Shown: positions 21,662 through 30,381, numbered from the stretch's first letter. The stretch is 30,493 bases of DNA from an uncultured Lachnospiraceae bacterium (GCA_910577015.1 CAJTKU010000026.1:1-30493); one strand, 5' to 3'. Made by a program: numbers and translations. Notes: a model not told the origin generated them from the sequence alone.

Positions 21662-24439
21662 CTAAATAAAATCTTTTTCCCTTAAAATAATCATATCTTC
21701 TTCATCATACCGTTTTGCTACCAGAATGTCAAAGAAATGTCCCATGGTTTTTTTATTTGCATGTCTGATAGCTTCATCCAGGATTTCTTTCACTTCCGAC
21801 ATGGTTACCGCATGGTCGCTTGTCTGCCTTTCCGCAATACGCGTATGCAGGGCAAGCACGCCCAGCTCATCTATACTGTATTCCTGGTCCTTGGCGTACT
21901 TTTTACCAAAAGCAACCAAAGTATCATTGTCAAGCGCTTCAATATCTATCCTGATGTTGAAAAACCGGGTGAGCGATGGATTCTCATTCAGGAACTTATT
22001 CATCGGCTTTCTCAAATCTTCCAAAATCACAATAAGGCCGCTGTGCTCCTGCTCCAATGCTTTTTGCATTTTTTCAATGGTGCTCTTTTTCAGCCCGGCT
22101 GCCTTTTGTATAATCAAGGCCCCGTTTGCCAGTTTGGAAAACGGCTGTTCCACCCCCTTCCGGTTCAGGGAATCCCCGGAAATTTTTGCTATCTTGCCGG
22201 AAAAATTGCTGTCGGTCTGCTGTACTTCTTTAATCAGGTTTCTTGCAAGGGTCATGGTATCCATGCCCTCTTCACCTGTAATAATTACATTGCCGGTGTA
22301 AGCCGCCAGACTGATATTATCGATGGCATGTACAATCTGTTCCTTTGTGTTCCTGCTCTGTATATATGCGCCAAAGAGCTGACGTTCTTCCGGGGAAAGA
22401 GGGCGTACTTTTGTCTTTTTTGCAGCAGCGTTATTTACGGCCTTTTGAGATTCTTCTTTCTCCTCTACTTCACCGGATTCATCGGATTTCTCATCACTTT
22501 CTACCATTTCATCAGAATCCTCAAAGCTCTCTTCCATTTCATCCGGTTCCTCAAAGCCTTCTTCGATTTCGTCCGGTTCCTCAAAGCCTTCTTCGGTTTC
22601 ATCCGACTCCTCAAAGCCTTCTTCAGTTTCGTCCGGTTCCTCAAAGCCTTCTTCGGTTTCGTCCGGTTCCTCAAAGCCTTCTTCGGTTTCATCCGACTCC
22701 TCAAAGCCTTCTTCGGTTTCGTCCGATTCCTCAAAGCCTTCTTCGGTTTCATCCGACTCCTCAAAGCCTTCTTCGGTTTCATCCGACTCCTCAAAGCCTT
22801 CTTCGGTTTCGTCCGGTTCCTCAAAGCCTTCTTCGGTTTCGTCTGACTCTCCAAAATCTTCTGCTATTTCTTCGTCTTCACCATAGCTTTCGTCACCGTT
22901 TTCTTCGATTTCCTCAATTTCTTCAAAACTATCGGAATCGCCATCCTGCAGGGATTCGCTTCCTTTCTCTAATTGCTCCAAAAGGCCATCCCTTGTTGCC
23001 GCCTCAAATTCGGTAAACATGGCTCCTGTCTGCTGCATGACACGCTGGCGTACCGCTTCCATGCGTTTTTGCTCGCTGTCTTTTTTCATTTTCTCCCACT
23101 CAACCAGAACATCTTCCAGTCGAATCTGACCGGTTATCTGCTTTTCCACCTGTTCTGAATCGGGCATTATCATGCTTATCTGACCGTCATATTCCATACC
23201 AAGAATTTTTTCAAAACCGGTTGGCTTTTCATCCACCCGCCTTTCTATCATCCCTTTTTGTGCCGTTGCAGGTACGGATTCTTCTTCTTTTTCCTCTGTT
23301 CCTTTTTTCTCTGACGCAAGTGATTCCTGCTTCATTTCTTGCAGAATCTGGCTTGCGGTGGTATCTATCTCTCCGGTTTCTCCAAAGAAAACTTCTTCTA
23401 CCTTTGTTTCTTCCGGCTCCACCGGTTCTTCTTCACTTTCTTCATCCGGAAGGTCTATTATCCCTGTGTCCGAATTTAAAAGAGGCGCCATAATAGCCTG
23501 CATGACAGGGTCCATTTCCCGGCTTTCTTCCTCTTCATCTCTTTCATTGTCTGTATTTTGACCCTCTGCAAAAGGTTCCTCCGTCAGAGGAACATTCTGC
23601 TTTCCGGGTGTAATATCTTCTGCAGGGGAGCCTTCCCAGAGTTCTTTCATATTCTGGGCAAGTTCCTTTTGCATATTGATAGTATCATACTGCCCCACGT
23701 TCATGAGTTTCACTTGGATATCCAATTCTTTTTGCGGAATTTCCTTCGTGGGTGCGTCAGCCAAATCCTGCATAAACTGCTCTGTTTCGGAATACTGCTC
23801 CGTCTCCTCGGCAACGGGCATACTAATCCCTTTTGCTTCATTGTATTTTACCTGCTGGTCGTAATTTAACGGCTCATGCAGCATTTTAAGCTCCATGGCT
23901 TTTAAAACATACTTGCCCTCGCCAAACCAGACTATCAGTTCGTCACACTCCTCCACACACTTCGTGGCAAGCCCTATCCTGTGATACAGATATGCAAGCT
24001 CATAAGCCCACTTCTCACTGTAATCTTTTGACTTAAGTTCCTCCAGCACTTCTATGCGCTCTTCTATGCTGACATCCTGCGCTTCGTACAATTTGTATTG
24101 GAGAACATAGCGTCCGCTGTCCCTGGGCGCTACCTGCACAAACTCTTTGTAGTATTCCACTGCCTGCACAAACTCACCCATTTTAATGGAAAGCTCACAC
24201 AGGGAATATACAATGGAGCGTCCTCCCGGATGCCTGTCATATGCCAATAACAACATGTCCCTCGCATCTTCAAAACGACGGTTTATTTTATATAAGTCAC
24301 TAATGGTGCAAAGCATCATAACACTTTTCACACGGCGCCAGTCTATTGTATCTGCAATAGTGGCGGCCTCGACATATTCCCCTCTTGCAATTAATGACTT
24401 TATTTCTTCCGACCTGATTTTATATTCGTATTTGTCCAC
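21662..24439 (-). CDS. TPR / acidic-repeat / pseudo-AAA (CbxX-like) protein
   Basis: In this 925-residue cytoplasmic protein, residues 1-200 hold TPR-like helical repeats. About 200-525 is charged and likely disordered. Residues 527-646 are twelve 10-residue acidic repeats (consensus EEGFEESDET). Residues 676-925 resemble the CbxX/SpoVK AAA fold. The nucleotide site appears dead: the Walker A position reads TGEEGMDTMT (721-730) without lysine, and the Walker B position reads IIQKA (776-780) where IDEA is expected. The later NPSLTRFF (about 822-829) is retained. The start is GTG at 24439, after AGGAGAGG. Its stop overlaps the glgB ribosome site region, suggesting coupling. Its function is unknown; scaffolding is a guess. 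Confidence 0.8.
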   Translation of the reverse strand: MDKYEYKIRSEEIKSLIARGEYVEAATIADTIDWRRVKSVMMLCTISDLYKINRRFEDARDMLLLAYDRHPGGRSIVYSLCELSIKMGEFVQAVEYYKEFVQVAPRDSGRYVLQYKLYEAQDVSIEERIEVLEELKSKDYSEKWAYELAYLYHRIGLATKCVEECDELIVWFGEGKYVLKAMELKMLHEPLNYDQQVKYNEAKGISMPVAEETEQYSETEQFMQDLADAPTKEIPQKELDIQVKLMNVGQYDTINMQKELAQNMKELWEGSPAEDITPGKQNVPLTEEPFAEGQNTDNERDEEEESREMDPVMQAIMAPLLNSDTGIIDLPDEESEEEPVEPEETKVEEVFFGETGEIDTTASQILQEMKQESLASEKKGTEEKEEESVPATAQKGMIERRVDEKPTGFEKILGMEYDGQISMIMPDSEQVEKQITGQIRLEDVLVEWEKMKKDSEQKRMEAVRQRVMQQTGAMFTEFEAATRDGLLEQLEKGSESLQDGDSDSFEEIEEIEENGDESYGEDEEIAEDFGESDETEEGFEEPDETEEGFEESDETEEGFEESDETEEGFEESDETEEGFEESDETEEGFEEPDETEEGFEEPDETEEGFEESDETEEGFEEPDEIEEGFEEPDEMEESFEDSDEMVESDEKSDESGEVEEKEESQKAVNNAAAKKTKVRPLSPEERQLFGAYIQSRNTKEQIVHAIDNISLAAYTGNVIITGEEGMDTMTLARNLIKEVQQTDSNFSGKIAKISGDSLNRKGVEQPFSKLANGALIIQKAAGLKKSTIEKMQKALEQEHSGLIVILEDLRKPMNKFLNENPSLTRFFNIRIDIEALDNDTLVAFGKKYAKDQEYSIDELGVLALHTRIAERQTSDHAVTMSEVKEILDEAIRHANKKTMGHFFDILVAKRYDEEDMIILREKDFI
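22501..22860. repeat. Twelve tandem 30-base repeats inside the TPR protein gene
   Basis: The unit (TCAAAGCCTTCTTCGGTTTC plus GTCCGGTTCC or ATCCGACTCC on the plus strand) repeats twelve times in exact 30-base register. It encodes EEGFEE[SP]DET on the minus strand. Central copies are nearly identical and edge copies have drifted. Because 30 is divisible by three, several other frames stay open across it; these are not genes. The near identity predicts copy-number variation between strains. Confidence 0.95.
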
Positions 24440-24530
24440 GACAACTGCCTCTCCTAAACGACTTTGTTAGTGAAAGCGTAAAATAACCCACTTTTTACTT
24501 TTTCAGTTTATCATAATCAGTCGTATAATG

Positions 24531-24591
24531 TCAAAAAAATATCGAGGAAAATGCACAAAAAATACAAGATATTGTGCTTTTCCTCGATATT
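24531..24591 (-). terminator. Strong Rho-independent terminator of the zinc-ribbon gene
   Basis: An 18-bp stem with one bulged base (AATATCGAGGAAAA-T-GCAC with GTGC-TTTTCCTCGATATT; outer ends 24538 and 24591) is followed on the minus strand by TTTTTTT. It lies 28 bases after the zinc-ribbon gene stop. The T-run overlaps a TTGACA (24529-24534) with a weak GATAAA sixteen bases on, a possible start of the TPR-glgB transcript. Confidence 0.85.
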
Positions 24592-24619
24592 AGCTTACTA
24601 TATGTCGTAATTTAGTGTA

Positions 24620-26527
24620 TTAGGGCATTACTTCATCCTGCTGCACCCTGTTAAATACCAGCGGATACGTAACGCCGGGGAAAATTTCTACCCCTTCCAT
24701 TCCTGCAGGTGCATCAATATTGAGGGTATCGCCTGTCACAGTAAATAAATCATAATTATAACTGTCCCCGTCCCAGCAAATCTTGTTGCCGTCCAATGTA
24801 TAGCTGCCCGAACTCTTCATTTCATCCAGCAAATAGTCCGCATCCAGATAATAACCCATCATATCACGAAGATACTCTTCCATAGTGCTGCCAAAAGATT
24901 CCTCCACCAATTCATCCGCTTCACTTCTGCTGATACCCTGTGATGCAAACACTTCATACATCATTTCTACACTGTAATCAACGAAGCTGTCCACCCACTG
25001 GTCAAAGTTTTCCCTAAAGGAATCCTCATCCACATACATTTTATAGTGGCCGTCCTGCGTAAATTCCATCACCAAGCCAATTACAAAACTGCCGTCAAAA
25101 TCTTCAAACCCTTCGCCCAGTTCTCCTGCAAGGTAGGGACCCATTTCAATTTCCATTTTCCAGGTTCCGGAAATTTCTTTCATTCCCTCCGCTGCCTGAG
25201 CAGCTGCCTGTGCAGCAGCCTGTGCCTCTGCTTCTGCAATTGCTTCTTCCACGCTCTCTAACTTATCGGAAAGTTCAGCGTCTTCATAAAGTTCGCCCAG
25301 CGCGTCCTCCAGCACATACTTGGCCATATCATAATCTTCCATGTCCAGATAATACTGGGCATCATCCAAAGCTTCCTGACGGTAAAGACCCTTTACTTCT
25401 TCAATGGCAGCCTGCGCTTTATCATAATAGAGAGTATCTTCTTCCATAACCTCTTCATAACACGTCCATGCGGACAGATAATCTCCTGCTTCCTTATAAT
25501 CTTCCGCTGCTTCATATCCGCTTCGGCCAATCATGATATAGTTCACCGAATCCATTATTTTTTCCAGCCGGCCGTCTTTTTTCAAAATGGAAACCTTCAG
25601 CTCGGACAAAATATCCCAGGCTTCTTCATAATCCATTTCTTCATTTATATAGTTGTTTTTTATCTGCTCTGCATAATCCCTTGCAAGTTCTTCAACAGCT
25701 TCAATGTCTTTTTCACTTTTTACTTTTTCAAACAACTCGGTTGCCGTATATACATCTCCTGAAGCAAAAGCGCTCTCGATTTTTTTCACCGGACTGTTTC
25801 CGAAAATAAGAAATGCAGCCACTCCTCCTCCGGCAAGCAAAAGCACGATAAGCACAATGATTATAATCAGCCCTGCTTTTCCTTTTTTCTTATTCTGAAC
25901 AGGCGGCGGCACTGCTGCCGGCTGCCAGTTTTGCGCAGGCATTCCTGTCTGGGGCATTCCCTGTGCGGCTCCGGCCTGCGGCATCTGCTGTGTAGGCGCT
26001 CCCGGCTGCTGCCAGCCCTGTGCAGCTCCTCCCTGCGGCATCTGCTGCATGGGCGTTCCCGGCTGCTGCCAGCCCTGTGCAGCTCCTCCCTGCGGCATCT
26101 GCTGCATGGGCGTTCCCGGCTGCTGCCAGCCCTGTGCGGCTCCTCCCTGCGGCATTTGCTGCATGGGCGCTCCCGGCTGCTGCCAGCCCTGTACGGCTTC
26201 TCCCTGCGGCATTTGCTGCATGGGCGTTCCTGCAAAAGGCTGCTCTGTGGGCGCTGTTTCCACAGGCATCTCTGCAACAGGCTGTTCCTCTGCGGGCGCT
26301 GCTTCCACAGGCGCCTCCGTCACAAGCTGTTCCTCTACAGGCGCTGTTTCCACAGGCGTCTCTGCAACAGGCTGCTCTTCTGCGGGCGCTGCTTCCACAG
26401 GCATCTCTGCAACAGGCTGTTCCTCTGCGGGCGCTGCTTCCACAGGCACAACTGCCACGGGAGTTCCACAAAATGCACAGAATTTTGAGCCATCTTTGTT
26501 CTCTTTTCCACAATTAACACATATCAT
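24620..26527 (-). CDS. Zinc-ribbon membrane protein with repeat region and extracytoplasmic lipoprotein-like domain
   Basis: This protein has 635 residues. The N terminus has a CxxC...CxxC zinc ribbon (Cys3, 6, 17 and 20). Next come five 15-residue Ala/Pro/Glu repeats (28-101) and five 19-residue Gln/Gly/Pro repeats (102-196). A Lys-rich stop-transfer stretch and one strong membrane helix follow (about 220-243). The outside part has a TPR-like helical region (about 250-440) and then a C-terminal domain (451-635). That domain is clearly related to the lipoprotein encoded immediately upstream (shared GTW, DGxYKxY, TVTGDTL and YPL landmarks). The start at 26527 (MICVNCG) is preferred, although AAAGG is 11 bases away. 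Function is unknown; envelope stress or binding is a guess. Confidence 0.78.
   Translation of the reverse strand: MICVNCGKENKDGSKFCAFCGTPVAVVPVEAAPAEEQPVAEMPVEAAPAEEQPVAETPVETAPVEEQLVTEAPVEAAPAEEQPVAEMPVETAPTEQPFAGTPMQQMPQGEAVQGWQQPGAPMQQMPQGGAAQGWQQPGTPMQQMPQGGAAQGWQQPGTPMQQMPQGGAAQGWQQPGAPTQQMPQAGAAQGMPQTGMPAQNWQPAAVPPPVQNKKKGKAGLIIIIVLIVLLLAGGGVAAFLIFGNSPVKKIESAFASGDVYTATELFEKVKSEKDIEAVEELARDYAEQIKNNYINEEMDYEEAWDILSELKVSILKKDGRLEKIMDSVNYIMIGRSGYEAAEDYKEAGDYLSAWTCYEEVMEEDTLYYDKAQAAIEEVKGLYRQEALDDAQYYLDMEDYDMAKYVLEDALGELYEDAELSDKLESVEEAIAEAEAQAAAQAAAQAAEGMKEISGTWKMEIEMGPYLAGELGEGFEDFDGSFVIGLVMEFTQDGHYKMYVDEDSFRENFDQWVDSFVDYSVEMMYEVFASQGISRSEADELVEESFGSTMEEYLRDMMGYYLDADYLLDEMKSSGSYTLDGNKICWDGDSYNYDLFTVTGDTLNIDAPAGMEGVEIFPGVTYPLVFNRVQQDEVMP
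25940..26224. repeat. Five tandem 57-base repeats (Gln/Gly/Pro-rich)
   Basis: The repeats encode units like PMQQMPQGGAAQGWQQPGT in the zinc-ribbon protein. Three central copies are almost identical at the DNA level. The copy nearest the membrane helix has diverged (PTQQMPQAGAAQGMPQTGM). This linker spans the cytoplasmic side between the zinc ribbon and the membrane helix. Confidence 0.9.
26225..26446. repeat. Five tandem ~45-base repeats (Ala/Pro/Glu-rich)
   Basis: The repeats encode PVEAAPAEEQPVAEM-type units just after the zinc ribbon. The last copy is one residue shorter and has drifted toward PTEQPFAGT. Two different tandem-repeat families therefore sit back to back in one linker. Confidence 0.9.
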
Positions 26528-26567
26528 ATTTTTTCTACCTTTCATAATGGAAAGCTGTCTGGCAGCT

Positions 26568-27212
26568 TTATTTTACTTTGTACAATGTAATCGGATATTC
26601 CAGTCCTGAAGACAGTGGAGTGCTTGGCGCACCTTTTGGCACTTCCAGCTTTAGGGTGTCCCCGGTAACGCTAAAAGTATCATACCGGCTTCTGTCCACT
26701 TCACCTCCGTCTCCTAAAAAGAGTTTATTGCCTTTTGTTTCATAATTGCCTTTCGTTTCAATGGATGCCATAAAAGCGTCCACATTAAACAGAAGGTCTA
26801 TCTGCTGGCGCATCATTTCATCGATAGTCATACCATATTGCTCATAAATCAGTGAATCCGCCGTTTCCCTGTCCACACCTGATTCTGTTTCAAACGTATC
26901 ATACATTTTCTCTACCGCAAAATCGCATAAATCGTCTATCCAGTCGGAAATACTTATTTTGAACTTTTCTTCATTGAGGTATATTTTGTAAGTACCGTCC
27001 TCATTAAAGTCAAACAAAAGCGATACGACAAGGGTGCTTTCAAAATCTGCAAATTCATCCCCCATCTCATACGCCATCGCTTCGCTCATATCCCATTCTG
27101 TTTCCCAGGTTCCAATAATATTTTTGCCGGAACCGCCGTTTCCACAGCCACACAGGGAAAAGACAAAGATAAGCGCCATAAACACTGCTATCCACTTGCT
27201 TACTTTCCTCAT
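26568..27212 (-). CDS. Lipoprotein sharing a domain with the zinc-ribbon protein
   Basis: This 214-residue protein has a signal peptide (MRKVSKWIAVFMALIFVFSL) and a lipobox-like LCGC (lipid-carrying Cys at residue 23, or Cys21 by another reading), then a Gly/Ser linker. The mature part has GTWETEW near its start, then DGTYKIYLNEEKF, VTGDTLKL and EYPITLYKV. It is collinear with residues 451-635 of the neighbouring zinc-ribbon protein. The ATG at 27212 follows GGAGGGAGG. A good promoter lies upstream (27264-27293). It is probably co-transcribed with the zinc-ribbon gene, 40 bases downstream. No biochemical role can be named. Confidence 0.8.
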   Translation of the reverse strand: MRKVSKWIAVFMALIFVFSLCGCGNGGSGKNIIGTWETEWDMSEAMAYEMGDEFADFESTLVVSLLFDFNEDGTYKIYLNEEKFKISISDWIDDLCDFAVEKMYDTFETESGVDRETADSLIYEQYGMTIDEMMRQQIDLLFNVDAFMASIETKGNYETKGNKLFLGDGGEVDRSRYDTFSVTGDTLKLEVPKGAPSTPLSSGLEYPITLYKVK

Positions 27213-27263
27213 TCACATCCTCCCTCCAAATGAACTCCTAAATATAATATATAGCTATTTTGT

Positions 27264-27293
27264 ATTATAGTTGGCATTTCTTTCGCATGTCAA
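27264..27293 (-). promoter_or_regulatory. Promoter of the lipoprotein / zinc-ribbon operon
   Basis: Minus strand: perfect -35 TTGACA (27288-27293), 18-base spacer, perfect -10 TATAAT (27264-27269). The start site would fall about 45 bases before the lipoprotein ATG. Confidence 0.75.
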
Positions 27294-27308
27294 TGCTTTT
27301 CCGTCCGC

Positions 27309-28166
27309 TTATTTAAGTAAATCCGACAAATCTGCAAACTGCCGCAGCGTCAGCGCTTCTCCCCGGACAGTCGGAGATAACTGCAGTTTCTCCAGCGCAG
27401 ATATCACCTGTTCTCTCGATAAAGAAAGATTTTGTGCATTGGAAAGGCTGTTTGCAAGCGTCTTGCGCCGCTGGTTAAAGGACGCTCTTATCAGGGAAAA
27501 CATAAAAGCCTCATTTTCCACTCTGACAGGAGGTTCTTCATAACGCGTCAGCCTGATGACAGCGCTGCCCACACCCGGTCTCGGAATAAAACAATTCGGC
27601 GGAACGGTTGCAACTACTTCCGGTTTTGCATAGTACTGCACTGCCAGAGACAATGCCCCGTAGTCTTTTGTACCCGGTCCTACCTGCATTCTGTCTGCCA
27701 CTTCTTTCTGCACCATCACCGTAATGCTTTTCAACGGCACTTTTCCCTCAAACAGCCCCATGATAATAGGCGTTGTAATATAATAAGGGAGATTTGCCAC
27801 TATTTTAACCGGCTTTCCCTGATTCTTTTCTTCAACAATTTTATTTAAGTCTGCTTTCATAATATCTTCGTTTAAAATTGTTACATTCTGATATTCGGAA
27901 AGGGTATCCTCCAAAATCGGAATCAGGTTTTTATCTATCTCCACTGCCACGACTTCCCCGGCACGCTCTGCCAGATACTGGGTCATGGTTCCGATTCCCG
28001 GTCCTATTTCCACGACGCAGTCCTCTTTTGTAACTTCGGCTGCATCCATAATTTTTTCAAGCACATGGGTATCCACCAGAAAATTCTGTCCCCATTTTTT
28101 TTGAAAATTGAAATGATACTTCTGTAAAATATTAATGGTATTCTGCGGTATTCCCAGTGTAGCCAT
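27309..28166 (-). CDS. rsmA: 16S rRNA dimethyladenosine transferase
   Basis: This 285-residue KsgA/RsmA enzyme dimethylates two adjacent adenines (A1518/A1519 in E. coli numbering) near the 3' end of 16S rRNA during 30S maturation, using S-adenosylmethionine. Visible motifs are the SAM loop VVEIGPGIGTMT (about 46-57), VAVEIDKNL and the catalytic NLPYYITTP. The C-terminal helical domain includes NQRRKTLANSL. AAGGAGGATGGA precedes the ATG at 28166. It follows the HAD-phosphatase gene by 26 bases, so they probably form an operon. Confidence 0.95.
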   Translation of the reverse strand: MATLGIPQNTINILQKYHFNFQKKWGQNFLVDTHVLEKIMDAAEVTKEDCVVEIGPGIGTMTQYLAERAGEVVAVEIDKNLIPILEDTLSEYQNVTILNEDIMKADLNKIVEEKNQGKPVKIVANLPYYITTPIIMGLFEGKVPLKSITVMVQKEVADRMQVGPGTKDYGALSLAVQYYAKPEVVATVPPNCFIPRPGVGSAVIRLTRYEEPPVRVENEAFMFSLIRASFNQRRKTLANSLSNAQNLSLSREQVISALEKLQLSPTVRGEALTLRQFADLSDLLK

Positions 28167-28192
28167 TCCATCCTCCTTATGTAATGCATGCC

Positions 28193-29707
28193 TTATTCCA
28201 AATATTTATCCTTCAGATATTCTCTTTTTTCGTCTGTGAGCCCCATCTCCTCTCTCAAAAAAGCGTCTACGCTGCCATGTTCCTGCTCCATCGTTCCAAA
28301 GATTACTTCTGCATAGCTTCTGTCCACAGTGAATAAAAGCCGGATTGCCTCCTGTTCTTTTCTGCCAAGTTCCTCGCATACACCCGGCAGGCTCATCAAA
28401 TTGCTCATAAGCTTATCCACTTCGCTTTTGTTAAATTCATTTACTTTCATGTAATCTGCCATAATCTGCTCCCTCGGAACGGAAAGCGCTGATAAGAGCA
28501 GTATTGTGCCGACACCCACCCTGTCCTTTCCGGCAGTGCAGTGCCAGAGGATGGCGCCTTCCTTATGGTTTAGCAGAATATCAAAAAAATTCCTGTACCG
28601 GCTTCTGGAAAACGGGTTGGTTATCAGGTTTTTGTACATATCATTCATGTACCCTACGGGTGTTCCGCCACTCATTTGTATTCTGGCAATAACCTCTTTT
28701 ACTACGGCATTGCCATCCTTGGTCCCTTCACTTTCCCTGGTAATGCCTAAAGTTTCCTCCTCCAGTATCGGATTATTTATATAAGTAATACCTTTCATGT
28801 AAGGGTCCGGTTTCAGGTTTTTTTCTGCTTCTGTCCTGAAATCCACAATGGTTTTTAATTTGTATTCGGAAAGAAGAAGTTCCCTGTCCTCTTTTGTCGA
28901 TGAAAAAAGCGCCTCACTGCGGATAAGCCTGTGCGCCTTAATATGTCTGCCGTCCTCCGACCTGATTCCTCCCAAATCCCTTGTATTGCACATTCCCTGC
29001 AGCGGAATCCGGTTAATGCTTTGCAGCACGCAGGTATTCGGTTTCTTCTCCATCCTGATAAGCAGGTTTTTCACTTCATACAGGTTTTCACATTTTGCAA
29101 AGAGCAGCTTTTCTGTTTCCGGGACAGGCAAAATCATGTCCGGCACCATTACAGGTTTCATTCCTGCCAGATATGCCGAGCGCAGACCGTTTGGGGAATC
29201 CTCGATTGCAATGGCTTTTTCGGGAGAAACCGAAAGTCTGCTGCATGCCAGCAGATAAATATCGGGGCTTGGTTTACTGTGTTCGACCATATCCCCGCTG
29301 ATAATCTCTTCAAAAAAATGTGTCAGGCTGGCTTTTTCCAAATGCTCCATTACACCTTTCCTGCTTGTGGAAGAAGCCAGCGCTATTTTGTACCCTGCCG
29401 ATTTCAGGTACTCCAATATTTCTGTTACACCCGGATTTAAGGGAAGGCCTTCCGCTTCCAGCTTTTCATGAAAACGCTTTGTGCTTGCGTTTTGGAACTC
29501 ATCATAAAGAAAATCTGTTCCGTATTCTCTTTCAAAAAAGGCTCGGGTATCCGTCCTGTTTAACCCGATGCATCCGATAACCGCCTTCTCTATATCATCA
29601 ATCTTTCTTGCAGCGGCTTCTTCCCGCCATGCTTCCATACACAGTCGTTCCGTATCAAACAATACGCCATCCATGTCAAATACAACCGCTTCCAATCCGT
29701 CCACCAT
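28193..29707 (-). CDS. HAD hydrolase / tyrosine-phosphatase fusion protein
   Basis: This 504-residue protein is made of two phosphatase folds. Residues 1-215 form a beta-phosphoglucomutase-like HAD hydrolase with FDMDGVLFDTE (Asp11, Asp13), SSTSRKG, KPSPDIY and IEDSPNGLRSA. Residues about 225-504 form a MptpB-like protein tyrosine or phosphoinositide phosphatase with RDLGGIRSEDGRHIK, VDFRTEAE and the P-loop HCTAGKDR (Cys390, Arg396). Both active sites look complete. The start at 29707 (MVDGLEAVVFDMDG) has AAGGAG nine bases upstream. The ATG at 29728 is an alternative. Substrates are unknown; a sugar phosphate and a second phospho-substrate in one pathway is an inference. Confidence 0.88.
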   Translation of the reverse strand: MVDGLEAVVFDMDGVLFDTERLCMEAWREEAAARKIDDIEKAVIGCIGLNRTDTRAFFEREYGTDFLYDEFQNASTKRFHEKLEAEGLPLNPGVTEILEYLKSAGYKIALASSTSRKGVMEHLEKASLTHFFEEIISGDMVEHSKPSPDIYLLACSRLSVSPEKAIAIEDSPNGLRSAYLAGMKPVMVPDMILPVPETEKLLFAKCENLYEVKNLLIRMEKKPNTCVLQSINRIPLQGMCNTRDLGGIRSEDGRHIKAHRLIRSEALFSSTKEDRELLLSEYKLKTIVDFRTEAEKNLKPDPYMKGITYINNPILEEETLGITRESEGTKDGNAVVKEVIARIQMSGGTPVGYMNDMYKNLITNPFSRSRYRNFFDILLNHKEGAILWHCTAGKDRVGVGTILLLSALSVPREQIMADYMKVNEFNKSEVDKLMSNLMSLPGVCEELGRKEQEAIRLLFTVDRSYAEVIFGTMEQEHGSVDAFLREEMGLTDEKREYLKDKYLE

Positions 29708-29800
29708 CCGGCAATTCTCCTTAACCATTCTTTATCCTGCTTACGGTTATTTTCCCCATAGTTATTATTCATATATTTATATAAGCATTATAGGATTTAC

Positions 29801-30277
29801 TTAAAATCCGAGCCCTTGTTTGATTTTCTCCATAATTTCATTATCGAATTGATAACTCATTTCGCGTAATCCTATCGTAGCTCCTTTTTTCGGATATATC
29901 CACAAAACACCCATGTCCCTTGCCGCTTGTTTCAAAGTGAATTTTGTATCCGTTGTAGCGGCCACAAATATAACATCTTTGATTTCTGAATAGGGCAATC
30001 GCTTTTTTTCCAGTACCAACCCTTTTTCATAAAAATGTGCCGCACCGTCTCCTCGCTTTTTCGAAACTTCTACAACTAATTTTCCGAACTCTGCATCCGG
30101 GGCGCCGCTTGCCAAATTCCCGTTCCACTCCAAAATATATTCTCCGCCATGCTTGCTGCGATGCTCTTCTGCTTTTTCAGCCCGGTTTGCGCGCTCGGCG
30201 TAAAATGATTTCAGATACCAAATGATAATTGCTGCACCACCCACAAGAATTAAAATAAAAACTATTCCACTTATCAT
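29801..30277 (-). CDS. Small membrane-anchored protein of unknown function
   Basis: This 158-residue protein has one N-terminal helix (about 3-22, MISGIVFILILVGGAAIIIW) and then a charged, possibly coiled stretch (YAERANRAEKAEEHRSK). The small globular domain that follows (EYILEWNGNL... LWIYPKKGATIGLREM) is not a family I recognise. AAGGAG precedes the ATG at 30277 by ten bases; the frame is open further up without a ribosome site. It has its own promoter upstream. The topology, signal anchor or lipid-free single-pass, is uncertain. Confidence 0.7.
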   Translation of the reverse strand: MISGIVFILILVGGAAIIIWYLKSFYAERANRAEKAEEHRSKHGGEYILEWNGNLASGAPDAEFGKLVVEVSKKRGDGAAHFYEKGLVLEKKRLPYSEIKDVIFVAATTDTKFTLKQAARDMGVLWIYPKKGATIGLREMSYQFDNEIMEKIKQGLGF

Positions 30278-30381
30278 GATAAAATCTCTCCTTTTTCCTT
30301 TCCTAAAAACTGGCTGCCTTTTCCTATATAGATAACCGCTAAAATAATAATTCCCCACACCTTCTTATCATTACTTCTTTT

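Noticed and set aside
22501..22860. CRISPR-like array of 30-base repeats
   Set aside because: Repeats are contiguous without spacers and encode EEGFEESDET units in frame within a long gene.
22345..23016. Long open frames on the plus strand and another minus frame across the repeats (for example 22737-22846 and 22501-22854)
   Set aside because: A 30-base repeat keeps any stop-free frame open; these give low-complexity peptides without ribosome sites and lie inside a well-supported gene.
25890..26609. Cys/Gly-rich and Leu/Arg-rich open frames antisense to the zinc-ribbon gene
   Set aside because: They are products of the 45- and 57-base repeats read in other frames; no ribosome sites.
29787..29792. 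TATAAT (minus strand) upstream of the HAD-PTP gene
   Set aside because: The -35 position reads GGGCTC with 17-base spacing; not convincing, although a weak promoter cannot be excluded.
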